Shown: one piece after another, positions 1-8,531 of the stretch | Numbering within the stretch: the first letter of the stretch is position 1 | How the letters are laid out: each line of letters opens with the position of its first letter | DNA from: a cyanobacterium PCC 7702 | GTDB lineage: Bacteria > Cyanobacteriota > Cyanobacteriia > Cyanobacteriales > Nostocaceae | Length of the DNA stretch: 64,000 bases | Direction of reading: 5' to 3' | NCBI GenBank assembly: GCA_000332255.1 | Contig: KB235926.1 | Coordinates: 611,547 to 675,546 of the forward strand | Program-made: the position numbers and the translations under genes | The notes under the pieces: generated by a model | What the model saw: the letters and a program-made list of their open reading frames with translations, nothing else | Databases searched by the model: none | Told to the model about the DNA's origin: nothing

Positions 1-153
1 CGGATATTTATTGAGCATTTGATTCGCTTGTTAAAAATATTTCGCATAGCCTCACAAAGATTTCGCTTAAAAACTGATATTTATGAGCAAATTATTTTAA
101 CAGTTTGTGGTTTAGTTAGGCTTAGGATTGGCAGTTTAGTTCTACCAAATTAG
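1..153 (+). CDS. C-terminal end of an IS transposase, cut by the window edge
   Basis: An open frame runs in from the left edge and stops at TAG 151-153. The 50 residues include RIFIEHLIRLLKIFR, ERF/QRFRL-like and TVCGLVRLRIG segments. This matches, from memory, the tail of the DDE transposases of IS elements common in cyanobacteria, which end in a similar HLIR...FR...VCGLVRLR block. Only the tail is visible, so the catalytic residues and element family cannot be checked. The right end of the element should lie shortly after the stop, next to the decayed DUF4142 gene. Confidence 0.6.
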   Translation, partial: RIFIEHLIRLLKIFRIASQRFRLKTDIYEQIILTVCGLVRLRIGSLVLPN

Positions 154-258
154 CTACTAATAATTATTACTAGCTTTGAAAAATTAGGAGTCTATTTTTA
201 TGCCTCTAAACTATCACTAACTATCTCAAACCTTCATAACTGCGTTTTTGCAAAAATA

Positions 259-675
259 TCAAAGTTTTGCCTCAAAGCTTTGAACACGCTGGCTTTGGAG
301 TTTTCGGACAGGTCTTTGCACCTGTCCCTGCATGTAAGCGTGAGCGAAATTATTGCCGGTGGCCTTTGTTAATTTTGTTAACAAAGTTTTATTATCCGGA
401 CCAATATCTTTTGGCAATCCGCATTTCTCGCAGCTAGCTTCGTTTTTTGAGCGCTGGAGTGCTAGTTGACTTGTTTGAATTTCAGTCAAATTGCTTTGTG
501 CTGCTTTGGTGATGAATTGTTGATCTAACGCAGTCAATGAAGTGCTTGGTTTAGTGGTAGTAGCTCCAGGTGCAGCAGGAGCTGGTGGGGAAGAATTTAA
601 GTTAGTTTGTGCTAGTACTGGAAAACTAATGAAGGTACTTGTACCAACAATTCCTACAAAGTTTTTTGTCATCAA
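259..675 (-). pseudogene. Decayed DUF4142-family secreted protein
   Basis: The product begins with a signal peptide (FISFPVLAQT, ending at an A-Q-T cleavage-like site), then a Pro/Ala/Thr-rich linker and the DUF4142 start (LTALDQQFITKAAQSNL, ALQRSKNEA). DUF4142 proteins normally continue with about 25 residues of helix before the L-P-K-D-I segment. Here NEA is followed directly by SCEKCGLPKDIG, suggesting an internal deletion. After the YMQGQVQ motif the frame drifts, and another frame downstream still reads SVFKALRQNFDIFAKTQL, resembling the family's last helix. I read this as a gene with one deletion and at least one frameshift. It points away from lpxD and lies beside a transposase end. 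A short divergent functional paralogue is the alternative. Confidence 0.6.
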
Positions 676-965
676 AAATATTCATCGATATTTGTCCAAA
701 AAAGAGAACTTTTGGCGATAATTCGAGTCGAATCATATTTCTGTACAAGGTGTTCGAATCCAGTTTTTTGCTTCTTCTGCAAAGGTAACTGCCACTATGT
801 TTTCAAACTTTTACCATCGGATAGCCTTCTTTTCCATTTTCAGACAGACTTTGTAGCTATTAAGTATTAATAAATTCCATAACCAAGGGGAATATAAGTA
901 GTAATTTTTATTTCTAAAAATAGATTTATAATCCATTTGATTCGACAAAGGACTTCTCAACAAAA

Positions 966-2021
966 ATGAAATTTAGCCAAATTTTGGAAAAACTTGGTGA
1001 CATTGCTGCTATTAATAGCCTTAGCATCAACAAAGACTGCGACCCCGAGATAGTCGCACTTTCCTCAGTTGATGAAGCGACAAGCGGTACTCTCAGTTAT
1101 GTTGAAGGAGCAAAATTTGCTGCTTTTGTAGCTAAGACAAATGCCAGTGCTTTAATTTTGCCTCAAGACGAAGCATTGCAGACACAAGCACAAAAACGTG
1201 GTATTGCTTGGATTGCTACCCCCGAGCCCAAGTTTTTGTTTGCAAAAGTACTGAAATTATTTTACCAACCTTGGCGTCCCGCTCCGGAAATTCATCCGAC
1301 TGCGGTTATTCATCCGACTGCCAAAATTGGCAATGAAGTTTATATAGGTCCTCATGCGGTCATTCATCAAGGAGTAGAGATTGGTAACCAAGCATGCATT
1401 CACGCCAATGTAGTGATTTATCCTGATGTGAAAATAGGCGATCGCACGCTTTTACACGCTAACTGTACTATCCACGAGCGCACCTTCATTGGCGCAGATT
1501 GTGAAATTCACAGTGGTGCTGTCATCGGCGCGGAAGGCTTTGGCTTTGTCCCTACTGCTGATGGATGGCTGAAAATGGAACAATCGGGTTATACCGTTTT
1601 AGAAGATAATGTTGTTATTGGCTGTAATAGTGCTGTTGACCGTCCTGCTGTAGGAGAAACACGAATCGGTCGCCATACAATTATTGATAATTTAGTGCAA
1701 ATCGGTCATGGCTGCCAAATAGGTGTTGGTTGTGCGCTGGCTGGTCAATCTGGAATGGCTGGGGGAGTAAAAGTTGGCAATCGCGTGATTTTGGCTGGAC
1801 AGTCCGGAATTGCCAATCAAGTGAAAATAGGTGATGGTGCGATCGCCTCTGCAAAAGCAGGAATTCACAATGATGTTCCACCAGGAGAAATTGTCTCTGG
1901 AATTCCTGCTATACCCCACAAACAATTTCTAAAAGTATCTGCTATTTTGACTCGCTTGCCAGAAATTTATCAGTCTTGGAAACAATTACGACGACAAATA
2001 ACTTCTAAATCAGGAAATTGA
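966..2021 (+). CDS. lpxD: UDP-3-O-acylglucosamine N-acyltransferase LpxD
   Basis: LpxD transfers a 3-hydroxyacyl chain from acyl carrier protein to the 2-amino group of UDP-3-O-acylglucosamine, the third step of lipid A synthesis in the cytosol. The 351 residues have the expected plan: an N-terminal uridine-binding domain (about 1-100), a left-handed beta-helix of hexapeptide repeats (about 108-310, e.g. IGNEVYIG, VKIGDR), and a C-terminal helix. The catalytic histidine is most likely H248 in the NLVQIGHGCQIG segment, and the GAEGFGF motif is present. Length is typical for the family. The gene stands alone; its ACP donor gene acpP is about 4.6 kb away. Confidence 0.95.
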   Translation: MKFSQILEKLGDIAAINSLSINKDCDPEIVALSSVDEATSGTLSYVEGAKFAAFVAKTNASALILPQDEALQTQAQKRGIAWIATPEPKFLFAKVLKLFYQPWRPAPEIHPTAVIHPTAKIGNEVYIGPHAVIHQGVEIGNQACIHANVVIYPDVKIGDRTLLHANCTIHERTFIGADCEIHSGAVIGAEGFGFVPTADGWLKMEQSGYTVLEDNVVIGCNSAVDRPAVGETRIGRHTIIDNLVQIGHGCQIGVGCALAGQSGMAGGVKVGNRVILAGQSGIANQVKIGDGAIASAKAGIHNDVPPGEIVSGIPAIPHKQFLKVSAILTRLPEIYQSWKQLRRQITSKSGN

Positions 2022-2263
2022 GAAGGGCAATTGCTTTGGTTTGATTTTTTACCAGCTAGTCCGTTAGGAGCTAACTGTTAAGTACTAACTTTTCCTTGCT
2101 TGGGAAACTACTACTAAATGAGTAGGGTTTCCCTCACCAATTTTGTTTGTGCTTTTAGCCAATATAAAGACAAAGGCTGTGAAAAATTGTTAGCTGGCAA
2201 CTGCCAGATAATTTCTAAATCAAAACTTAATCCAGTTCTAATTTCAAGGAGGTTACAACAGTT

Positions 2264-2743
2264 ATGGCACTCGTACGTTGGCAACCGTTCCAAGAAATGG
2301 AAAATATCCGTCGCCAAATGGATCGGATGTTTGACGAACTGGCTAGTTTTAACCGCGATTTCACAACTACTTGGACGCCTGCAATTGAATTAGAAGACAC
2401 CGATGACAATCTAATTTTGCGGGCTGAAATTCCAGGTATAGAAGGTAAAGATTTGGATGTTCAAGTATCCAAAGAAGCGGTGTCCATCGCTGGTGAAACT
2501 CGCCACGAAAGCAGAACTGAAGACCGCGGATATTTCCGTTCTGAGTTCCGCTACGGTAAATTCCAACGCACAATCCCCTTACCTGTTCCCGTCAAAAACG
2601 ACCAGGTCAAGGCTGAGTTCAAAAATGGTATTTTGACCTTAACCTTACCTAAGGTAGAAGAAGCTAAAAATAGGGTGGTAAAAATTAACTTAGAAGACAG
2701 CAAGACAACCCTCCCCGGCTCCCAGTCTGTGCAAGTTGTTTGA
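2264..2743 (+). CDS. hspA: Hsp20-family small heat shock protein
   Basis: ATP-independent holdase chaperone that binds unfolding proteins in the cytosol or at membranes. The 159 residues show a short N-terminal arm (MALVRWQPFQEMENIRRQM, as in cyanobacterial Hsp17/HspA), an alpha-crystallin domain from about residue 45 to 140 (ELEDTDDNLILRAEIPG, RSEFRYGKFQR, FKNGILTLTLPK) and a C-terminal V-K-I-N segment resembling the oligomerisation I-x-I motif. An AGGAGG ribosome site lies about 11 bases before the ATG. I saw no CIRCE inverted repeat upstream. A strong hairpin terminator follows, so the gene is monocistronic. Confidence 0.93.
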   Translation: MALVRWQPFQEMENIRRQMDRMFDELASFNRDFTTTWTPAIELEDTDDNLILRAEIPGIEGKDLDVQVSKEAVSIAGETRHESRTEDRGYFRSEFRYGKFQRTIPLPVPVKNDQVKAEFKNGILTLTLPKVEEAKNRVVKINLEDSKTTLPGSQSVQVV

Positions 2744-2843
2744 ACTTGCGGAAGCAGCTAGTGATACTTTACACCACTACTGTCGATTAGATGTGACAAA
2801 ATATCTCCGCACCGTGTTAATTTTATAGTTTAAAAATCAACCG

Positions 2844-2870
2844 AAGTGGGCACTGCCCACTTTTTATTTT
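2844..2870 (+). terminator. Rho-independent terminator after hspA
   Basis: AAGTGGG at 2844-2850 pairs with CCCACTT at 2856-2862, followed by a T-rich run. It lies about 100 bases downstream of the heat shock gene on the same strand. Confidence 0.8.
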
Positions 2871-3027
2871 GTCTAATATTTTACTATTTTTTTAATAAAA
2901 TTTTTGACTCTGAAATTAATAGATTTCAGTATAAATACTAGAGATATTTACTTCCGGAAAAATGCATGTAGAATCGATATCAATCATCATGAAAAAATCG
3001 CAGTAAATGTAGGGAAAAGGTCATCTC

Positions 3028-5316
3028 ATGACTGTAAAAAAAACCGTACTGCACAATAATAGCCTGCTGGAGAAGATTGAGTCAGAAAGCTTTGGGAAGC
3101 TGGTAGCAGGAAATTATACGCTCAAGATTGGTTCGAGTTATGGTGCGATCGCTTCCTTAGTTGCTGCACAAGAACAACCCAATTGGCGAGAATCTCCCAC
3201 ACCCACATTTACGCGCAATCCTCCCCATCAACAGGGATGGGAAGATCGCAAATTACTTCCAGAAGCGATCGCTTGTTTACAATCGGGACAATCAGTGGAG
3301 TTGTGCACGCCAGTAGGTTTTGCAAACAGTGAACTCCTAGTTTATTTAGCACAGCAGTTGCAAGCTACCCGTGCTTTTCCTGATGGAGTGATATATTTAT
3401 CGCCGATTTTTCCAGATACGAGTGATTTACTTCAGTCTCTATGGGAAGCTTTTTATGAAAGTGATATTCCCTATAAACCAACAACCAACCAAATTCGCCA
3501 ACAAATTCAGGACAAGCAAGCGCTGGTGGTGTTGGATGAAGACGAACTTTCACCAGAGGAAGTAACAGCATTAACAGATGCTGCAAGTAAATGTACTTTT
3601 GTTTTTGCTTCCAAAACCAGAAGGCGCCTACAAACCCAGGGACGTTCCCTAACTCTAGACGGAGTTTCTTTTCAAGAGGCGCTGGTTTTAGCGGAAGAAC
3701 AACTGCAGGGTCCGCTGACAATTGAAGAGCAATCGGCGCTGATATCCCTGTGTAAAATTTTGCAGGGACATCCGGCGTACCTGCGCTTGGCGATCGCCTG
3801 TGTGGTGGAAGATGGGCGATCGCTTGCTAATTTTGTCGCTCAACTACCAACCGTTGATACTGGTAAATATCTAATTCAACAAATACTGCATTCACTGCCA
3901 CAAAGGCAAAAAAATATCTTGGATTTGCTAGTTGTGATGGGTAATGTTGGATTATCAGCCGAGCAAATTGTCGTTATTACCCAGCTACCCAAAACTCTTA
4001 GCATGCTGGAAAATTTGTGTCAGCTTTATCTTGTCCAGCAAAAAGGAACTCGCTACTATCTCAATGCGATCGTTGCAGAAGCCTTGCCCCCAGCCTGGCA
4101 GTTAACAGCACCTTTAGAAGATATTATTAATTACTTTACCAATTGGGTTAAAAAACATCACAAGCAAACAACAATTCCAGATTCAGAAATTGATGCCCTC
4201 GTGCAAGTCTTAAAGGTAGCACTTGCAGCTTGTCGCTGGCAGGATGTGTTATTTTTGGTGAAGGCAGTAGAAGGATCGCTAGCTTTTAGCCGACGATGGG
4301 GTTTATGGGAACAAATTTTACAATGGGGACTGCAAGCATCTCAAGCTCAAAAGGATAAAACTTCCGAAGCTTGGATACTGCATCAGTTAGGTACTCGCGC
4401 CCTTTGCTTGCAAGAAAATAGCGCTGCCGGCTATTATCTGACTAAAGCACTAGAATTGCGAGTCGCGCTGGATGACAAGCTAGCGATAGCAGCAACTCGC
4501 CACAACGTTAATTTACTGGCTTGCAATTTCCAAACTCCAAAAAATTCCGGACAAGATCGGGACAAGGATAAACAATTGCCTGCTTTGCTGCCACCTTTAA
4601 CTAGGATAGCTGTAGTCACAAACAATACTTCACCTTTATACAAGCCCTATCGTCGAATTTTTTGGCTTTCGTCTCAAAGGATTATTGCTGTTGTTATTTT
4701 AACTTCTGCTGGGTTACTAGTTTTATTTAATTGGTATCGTTTTACTTCCCTGCTGGCAAAATATACAAAATATTTCTTTAGCGAATCAAAGACAACTGTT
4801 AAACCATCAATTCCTAGCAAATCTCATTTGGGAATAACTCAGAAAAAATCACCTTTTAGCAAACCCAATTTGCGAGTTACCAAGCCTAATTCTGTATCTA
4901 CTGTCAAGCCCTTACCTTTACCTGAAGTTAAACCTACTATCGAGCCGGTGTTGAAACCTATATTTCCCACAGAAGCAGGAATCAGTCCGCGACTTATCCC
5001 TAAAGCTAGCTCTACACCTCGACCAACCTACTCATCTGTACCAATAACGCTACCTACTTTTACTTCTACACCGTCGACAACAGCTACTCCTGCTGCTACT
5101 TTCACGCCAACACCAGCTCCTGTCTTGGAACCTCCAACTCTAGAAACTACACCAACCCCTACCTTGACGCCGGTACCAACACCAGCATCTGTATTACCAA
5201 GCTTGCAAGCTGTACCCAAGCCAACTTTTACACCCTTACCCACCAGGGAATCAACAACAAAAGCCGACACCCCCTCTCCTACTTCTAATGTGACGGTGCC
5301 GACAGTGCCGCAATAA
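3028..5316 (+). CDS. Membrane-anchored STAND-like protein with degenerate P-loop and Pro/Thr-rich tail
   Basis: The 762 residues look like a STAND/NB-ARC-type NTPase module that has lost its P-loop. Where a G-x-G-G-x-G-K-T is expected there is CTPVGFANSELL (about 93-104), while a Walker-B-like LVVLDEDEL and an ASKTRRRL sensor-like segment survive near 180-210, followed by helical winged-helix and TPR-like regions up to about 500. A single hydrophobic segment (about 552-570, IIAVVILTSAGLLVLF) separates this from a tail of about 190 residues rich in Pro and Thr (PTPTPTLTP-type runs). The tail is probably on the other side of the membrane. The start is an ATG following GGGAAAAGG. The function is unknown; a scaffold or signalling role is inference. 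No operon partner is evident. Confidence 0.6.
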   Translation: MTVKKTVLHNNSLLEKIESESFGKLVAGNYTLKIGSSYGAIASLVAAQEQPNWRESPTPTFTRNPPHQQGWEDRKLLPEAIACLQSGQSVELCTPVGFANSELLVYLAQQLQATRAFPDGVIYLSPIFPDTSDLLQSLWEAFYESDIPYKPTTNQIRQQIQDKQALVVLDEDELSPEEVTALTDAASKCTFVFASKTRRRLQTQGRSLTLDGVSFQEALVLAEEQLQGPLTIEEQSALISLCKILQGHPAYLRLAIACVVEDGRSLANFVAQLPTVDTGKYLIQQILHSLPQRQKNILDLLVVMGNVGLSAEQIVVITQLPKTLSMLENLCQLYLVQQKGTRYYLNAIVAEALPPAWQLTAPLEDIINYFTNWVKKHHKQTTIPDSEIDALVQVLKVALAACRWQDVLFLVKAVEGSLAFSRRWGLWEQILQWGLQASQAQKDKTSEAWILHQLGTRALCLQENSAAGYYLTKALELRVALDDKLAIAATRHNVNLLACNFQTPKNSGQDRDKDKQLPALLPPLTRIAVVTNNTSPLYKPYRRIFWLSSQRIIAVVILTSAGLLVLFNWYRFTSLLAKYTKYFFSESKTTVKPSIPSKSHLGITQKKSPFSKPNLRVTKPNSVSTVKPLPLPEVKPTIEPVLKPIFPTEAGISPRLIPKASSTPRPTYSSVPITLPTFTSTPSTTATPAATFTPTPAPVLEPPTLETTPTPTLTPVPTPASVLPSLQAVPKPTFTPLPTRESTTKADTPSPTSNVTVPTVPQ

Positions 5317-5347
5317 AAATTAGCGTTGCTGTTTTCAAACGCCATTA

Positions 5348-6262
5348 TCAACTAACTGCGATTCCTAGTTTCTGCAATACCGGCTGGGTGGAAACAATGT
5401 GTCTTTCTAAGCCTAATTGTTTGGGACTGATTCCGATTGCTAAGGCAATTAACTGAGGTAGGTGTAACACTGGTAAACCAAGTTTGCGCCCGATCGCTTT
5501 TTCCACTTCTGGCTGGCGAGAATCCAGGTTAAGGTGACATAACGGACAAGGAGTTACCATACAATCTGCACCAGCTTCTAAAGCTTCTTGCAGGTGCGTT
5601 CCTGCCATTCGGAAAGATGGGGTGCTAGCGTAGCTGGAAATCGGCCAGCCGCAACATTGCGTCCTTCCCCTGTAATAAATTGGTGTTGCTCCCAAAGCTC
5701 GAAATACATTTTCCATTCCTTCTGGATGCAGGGGATCGTCATCAGCGAGGGATTTTTGAGCGCGAAGCAGGTAGCAGCCGTAAAAAGCAGCACACTTCAA
5801 CCCAGTTAATTTTCGGGTGACCCGCTGTGCGATCGCTGCTAAACCATAATCCTTGATTAAGGCGTAAAGGATATGTTTGATTTCCACTGTTCCTTGATAA
5901 GGCAAACAGCCTTCTTTTTGGAGCAAGCTATTAATTTTTTCTACATAAGCAGGGTTTGTTTTCTGACATTCTTTTAAATGTTCGTTAACATGACCGATGA
6001 CGCCTTGACAAGTGCTGCAATGAGTTAGTAAAGGTAAATTTAATTGTTCTGCTAAAGCAATATTTCGAGCGTTGACTGTATCTTCCAAAAGTTGGGAATC
6101 TTCCTTAAACGTGCCGGAACCACAGCAAGCTGCTTTTTTGAGTTCGATCAGTTCGATGCCCAATGCTTTTGTGAGGGCGAGGGTTGATTGATGAAGTTCC
6201 CGGCAAGCTCCTTGCGCAACGCAACCAGGATAGTAAGCGTATTTTAACGTATGGGATAGCAT
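5348..6262 (-). CDS. HdrB-like CCG-domain iron-sulfur protein
   Basis: The 304 residues contain two CCG (DUF224) domains, the cofactor-binding fold of heterodisulfide reductase subunit B. The first has YYPGC, ACCGSGTF and HCSTCQG; the second has FYGCYLL, QCCGWP and TPCPLCHLNLD. These cysteine sets are known to bind non-cubane Fe-S clusters. Cyanobacteria have no methanogenic heterodisulfide, and homologues there are usually annotated as HdrB-family or as the unusual membrane-associated subunit (SdhE-like) of succinate dehydrogenase. Either role here is inference, since no sdhA/B gene is in the window. It ends 31 bases from the convergent gene at 3028-5316. Confidence 0.85.
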   Translation of the reverse strand: MLSHTLKYAYYPGCVAQGACRELHQSTLALTKALGIELIELKKAACCGSGTFKEDSQLLEDTVNARNIALAEQLNLPLLTHCSTCQGVIGHVNEHLKECQKTNPAYVEKINSLLQKEGCLPYQGTVEIKHILYALIKDYGLAAIAQRVTRKLTGLKCAAFYGCYLLRAQKSLADDDPLHPEGMENVFRALGATPIYYRGRTQCCGWPISSYASTPSFRMAGTHLQEALEAGADCMVTPCPLCHLNLDSRQPEVEKAIGRKLGLPVLHLPQLIALAIGISPKQLGLERHIVSTQPVLQKLGIAVS

Positions 6263-6626
6263 AGAGATTGATCTTTAGAGGTCATCAACCTCTACAATAA
6301 CTTTTTATGATGCCTGATTGGGTGTTGATGACAATAGGAGCGAGCGAGAAACAGGAGTTTGTTCTTAAGAAAATTTTAGTAAAAATTGCAAAACAAAAAT
6401 GTTGGAACCGTTGATGCGATCGCAAAGTACTTTCTGCTGTAACTGATTACTGTTGTAGCTAGCTAGCTAATTGCCCCGTTTCTGTTAGGAATTGAGGAGA
6501 GATTTGCTAGAAAGAAACCTCACCAGGAGTGTACGGGCGATCGCGCTTTCCGATAAGATGAATATGCTCAAAAAGATGTTATCCATAAAGAGCAGATTGT
6601 AGCAACTGATTTAGGAATTAAAGTCT
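6263..6626. other. Intergenic region upstream of acpP
   Basis: This 364-base stretch separates the divergent HdrB-like gene from acpP and must hold both promoters. It contains HIP1-type GCGATCGC octamers near 6417 and 6538 and a GCTAGCTAGCTA run near 6460. I see no open frame with family resemblance and no convincing operator. Confidence 0.4.
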
Positions 6627-6878
6627 ATGAACAAAGAGGAAATTTTCGACAAAGTCAGGAAAATCGTTGCCGAACAATTAACTGTCGAGCCAGAAAAAGT
6701 AACGCCGCAAGCCAGCTTTGCCAACGATTTGGGAGCTGATTCTCTTGATACTGTGGAGTTAGTGATGGCTTTGGAAGAAGAGTTTGATATCGAGATTCCT
6801 GATGAAGCCGCGGAAAAGATTACTACGGTACAAGAGGCAGTTGACTACATCAACGATAAAGTTGCCGCATCTGCCTAG
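6627..6878 (+). CDS. acpP: Acyl carrier protein
   Basis: Small acidic carrier that holds growing acyl chains on a 4'-phosphopantetheine arm during type II fatty acid synthesis. The 83 residues carry the canonical [18 protein letters not shown] motif, with the modified serine at S39. Helix II and the downstream [10 protein letters not shown] segment are intact. fabF follows 143 bases later on the same strand, the common bacterial acpP-fabF order. In cyanobacteria ACP also serves LpxD and acyl-ACP-dependent alkane synthesis. Confidence 0.97.
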   Translation: MNKEEIFDKVRKIVAEQLTVEPEKVTPQASFANDLGADSLDTVELVMALEEEFDIEIPDEAAEKITTVQEAVDYINDKVAASA

Positions 6879-7021
6879 AGTTGGGAATGGATACTGGATA
6901 TTGGGTATGGGGTTGACCCCAAGTTTTGTTGTCTTTCCCTTCACCCCTATCCCAGTTGCTGTGTTAGGGGGCTTTGAGTCCCCTTGTTCTGCCTGCATCA
7001 CAAGCCACCTGTAACAAAGTC

Positions 7022-8272
7022 ATGACTGATTTTATACCGAAGCGCGTTGTTGTCACTGGTGTTGGCGCGATTACACCAATTGGTAATACACCAACTGAGT
7101 ATTGGCAAGGATTGGTAAGCGGGCGTAATGGCATTGGCGAAATTACTTTGTTTGATGCTTCTCGCCACGATTGCCGCATTGCTGGTGAGGTAAAAAACTA
7201 CGATCCGCAAGATTATTTAGACCGTAAAGAAGCCAAGCGCATGGATCGCTTTACACAGTTTGCTGTTTCTGCAGCCAAACAAGCTTTAGCAGATGCGCAG
7301 TTTGTCATCAATGACCTGAATGCAGAACAAGTGGGCGTGATCGTCGGTTCGGGTGTTGGTGGCATTAAGGTGATGGAAGACCAGCAAACTATCTATTTGC
7401 ATCGGGGTCCGGATCGTTGCAGCCCCTTTATGATTCCAATGATGATTGCTAATATGGCGGCAGGGTTAACAGCAATTCATACCGGTGCTAAGGGACCGAA
7501 CTCCTGCGCCGTTACTGCTTGTGCTGCTGGTTCCAACGCCATTGGGGATGCTTTTCGCTTGATTCAACGCGGCTACGCCCAAGCTATGATTTGTGGGGGA
7601 ACTGAGGCAGCTATTACACCTTTATCTGTGGCTGGATTTGCCGCTTGCAAGGCCCTTTCAACTCGCAACGAAGACCCGACTCGAGCTTGCCGTCCTTTCG
7701 ACCGCGATCGCGATGGATTTGTGATGGGTGAAGGAGCGGGGATTTTAATCCTGGAAGAGCTAGAGCACGCCCTTGTTCGCGGTGCTAGGATCTACGCAGA
7801 AATTGTCGGCTATGCAATGACGTGTGATGCTTACCACATCACTTCCCCAGCTCCTGGTGGAGAAGGAGCAGCAAGAGCAATGCAGCTGGCGCTCAAGGAT
7901 GCAGGAGTTGCCCCAGAGCAAGTAAATTACATTAACGCTCACGGCACTAGCACCCCTGCTAATGACGTTACTGAAACTGCTGCTGTCAAAAAAGCCCTGG
8001 GCGAACATGCCTATAAGGTGGCTATTAGTTCTACTAAATCCATGACCGGTCACTTGTTGGGTGGTTCTGGCGGAATCGAAGCGGTAGCAACGGTACTGGC
8101 GATCGCCAACCAATGCATTCCGCCAACAATTAATTTGGAAAATCCTGACCCCGAGTGCGATTTAGATTACGTTGCCAATGTTAGTCGCCCTGCACGTATA
8201 GATGTGGCATTGTCCAATTCTTTCGGTTTTGGCGGTCATAATGTCACGCTTGTTTTTCAAAGATACGTCTAG
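7022..8272 (+). CDS. fabF: 3-oxoacyl-[acyl-carrier-protein] synthase II
   Basis: Condenses malonyl-ACP with acyl-ACP to extend fatty acids, with a special role at C16 to C18. I chose the ATG at 7022 ([13 protein letters not shown]) because the longer frame from 6974 adds 16 residues absent from the family; this gives 416 residues. The Cys-His-His triad is visible: C167 in [10 protein letters not shown]307 in [11 protein letters not shown] and H344 in [11 protein letters not shown]. The Gly-rich C-terminal SFGFGGHN is intact. It lies directly downstream of acpP and upstream of tkt, all in one direction. Confidence 0.96.
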   Translation: MTDFIPKRVVVTGVGAITPIGNTPTEYWQGLVSGRNGIGEITLFDASRHDCRIAGEVKNYDPQDYLDRKEAKRMDRFTQFAVSAAKQALADAQFVINDLNAEQVGVIVGSGVGGIKVMEDQQTIYLHRGPDRCSPFMIPMMIANMAAGLTAIHTGAKGPNSCAVTACAAGSNAIGDAFRLIQRGYAQAMICGGTEAAITPLSVAGFAACKALSTRNEDPTRACRPFDRDRDGFVMGEGAGILILEELEHALVRGARIYAEIVGYAMTCDAYHITSPAPGGEGAARAMQLALKDAGVAPEQVNYINAHGTSTPANDVTETAAVKKALGEHAYKVAISSTKSMTGHLLGGSGGIEAVATVLAIANQCIPPTINLENPDPECDLDYVANVSRPARIDVALSNSFGFGGHNVTLVFQRYV

Positions 8273-8531
8273 AATTAGAAAGAAACGATTTTGCCAAAGT
8301 AGTTTCTGGGACTACAGCTTGACTGCATAAATAAGTCCCTTTGGCAACTGATACTTGGGGCAATCCTGCGGCAGAATAATCCCAATTGCAAATCAAAAAT
8401 CTCCTTGACTACGGCTTGTTTGGCAACAAGCTCCAATGGGATGATGGAGATATTGCTGTTGTGGGAAATTTTTCAGATCTCAACACAGAAGCAACAAAGA
8501 GTGCTAACCCGTCGTTAACAACAATTTTATT

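Noticed and set aside
2040-2263. CIRCE-type operator upstream of hsp20
   Set aside because: No TTAGCACTC-N9-GAGTGCTAA inverted repeat was found.
2114-2393. Several frames over the hsp20 start region
   Set aside because: They are overlapping shadows of the hsp20 gene and its leader.
5028-5351. Glycine/valine-rich minus-strand frame at the end of the STAND-like gene
   Set aside because: It is the antisense reading of the Pro/Thr-rich repeats.
6974-7021. Upstream start for fabF
   Set aside because: The extra 16 residues have no counterpart in the family; ATG 7022 gives the standard beginning.
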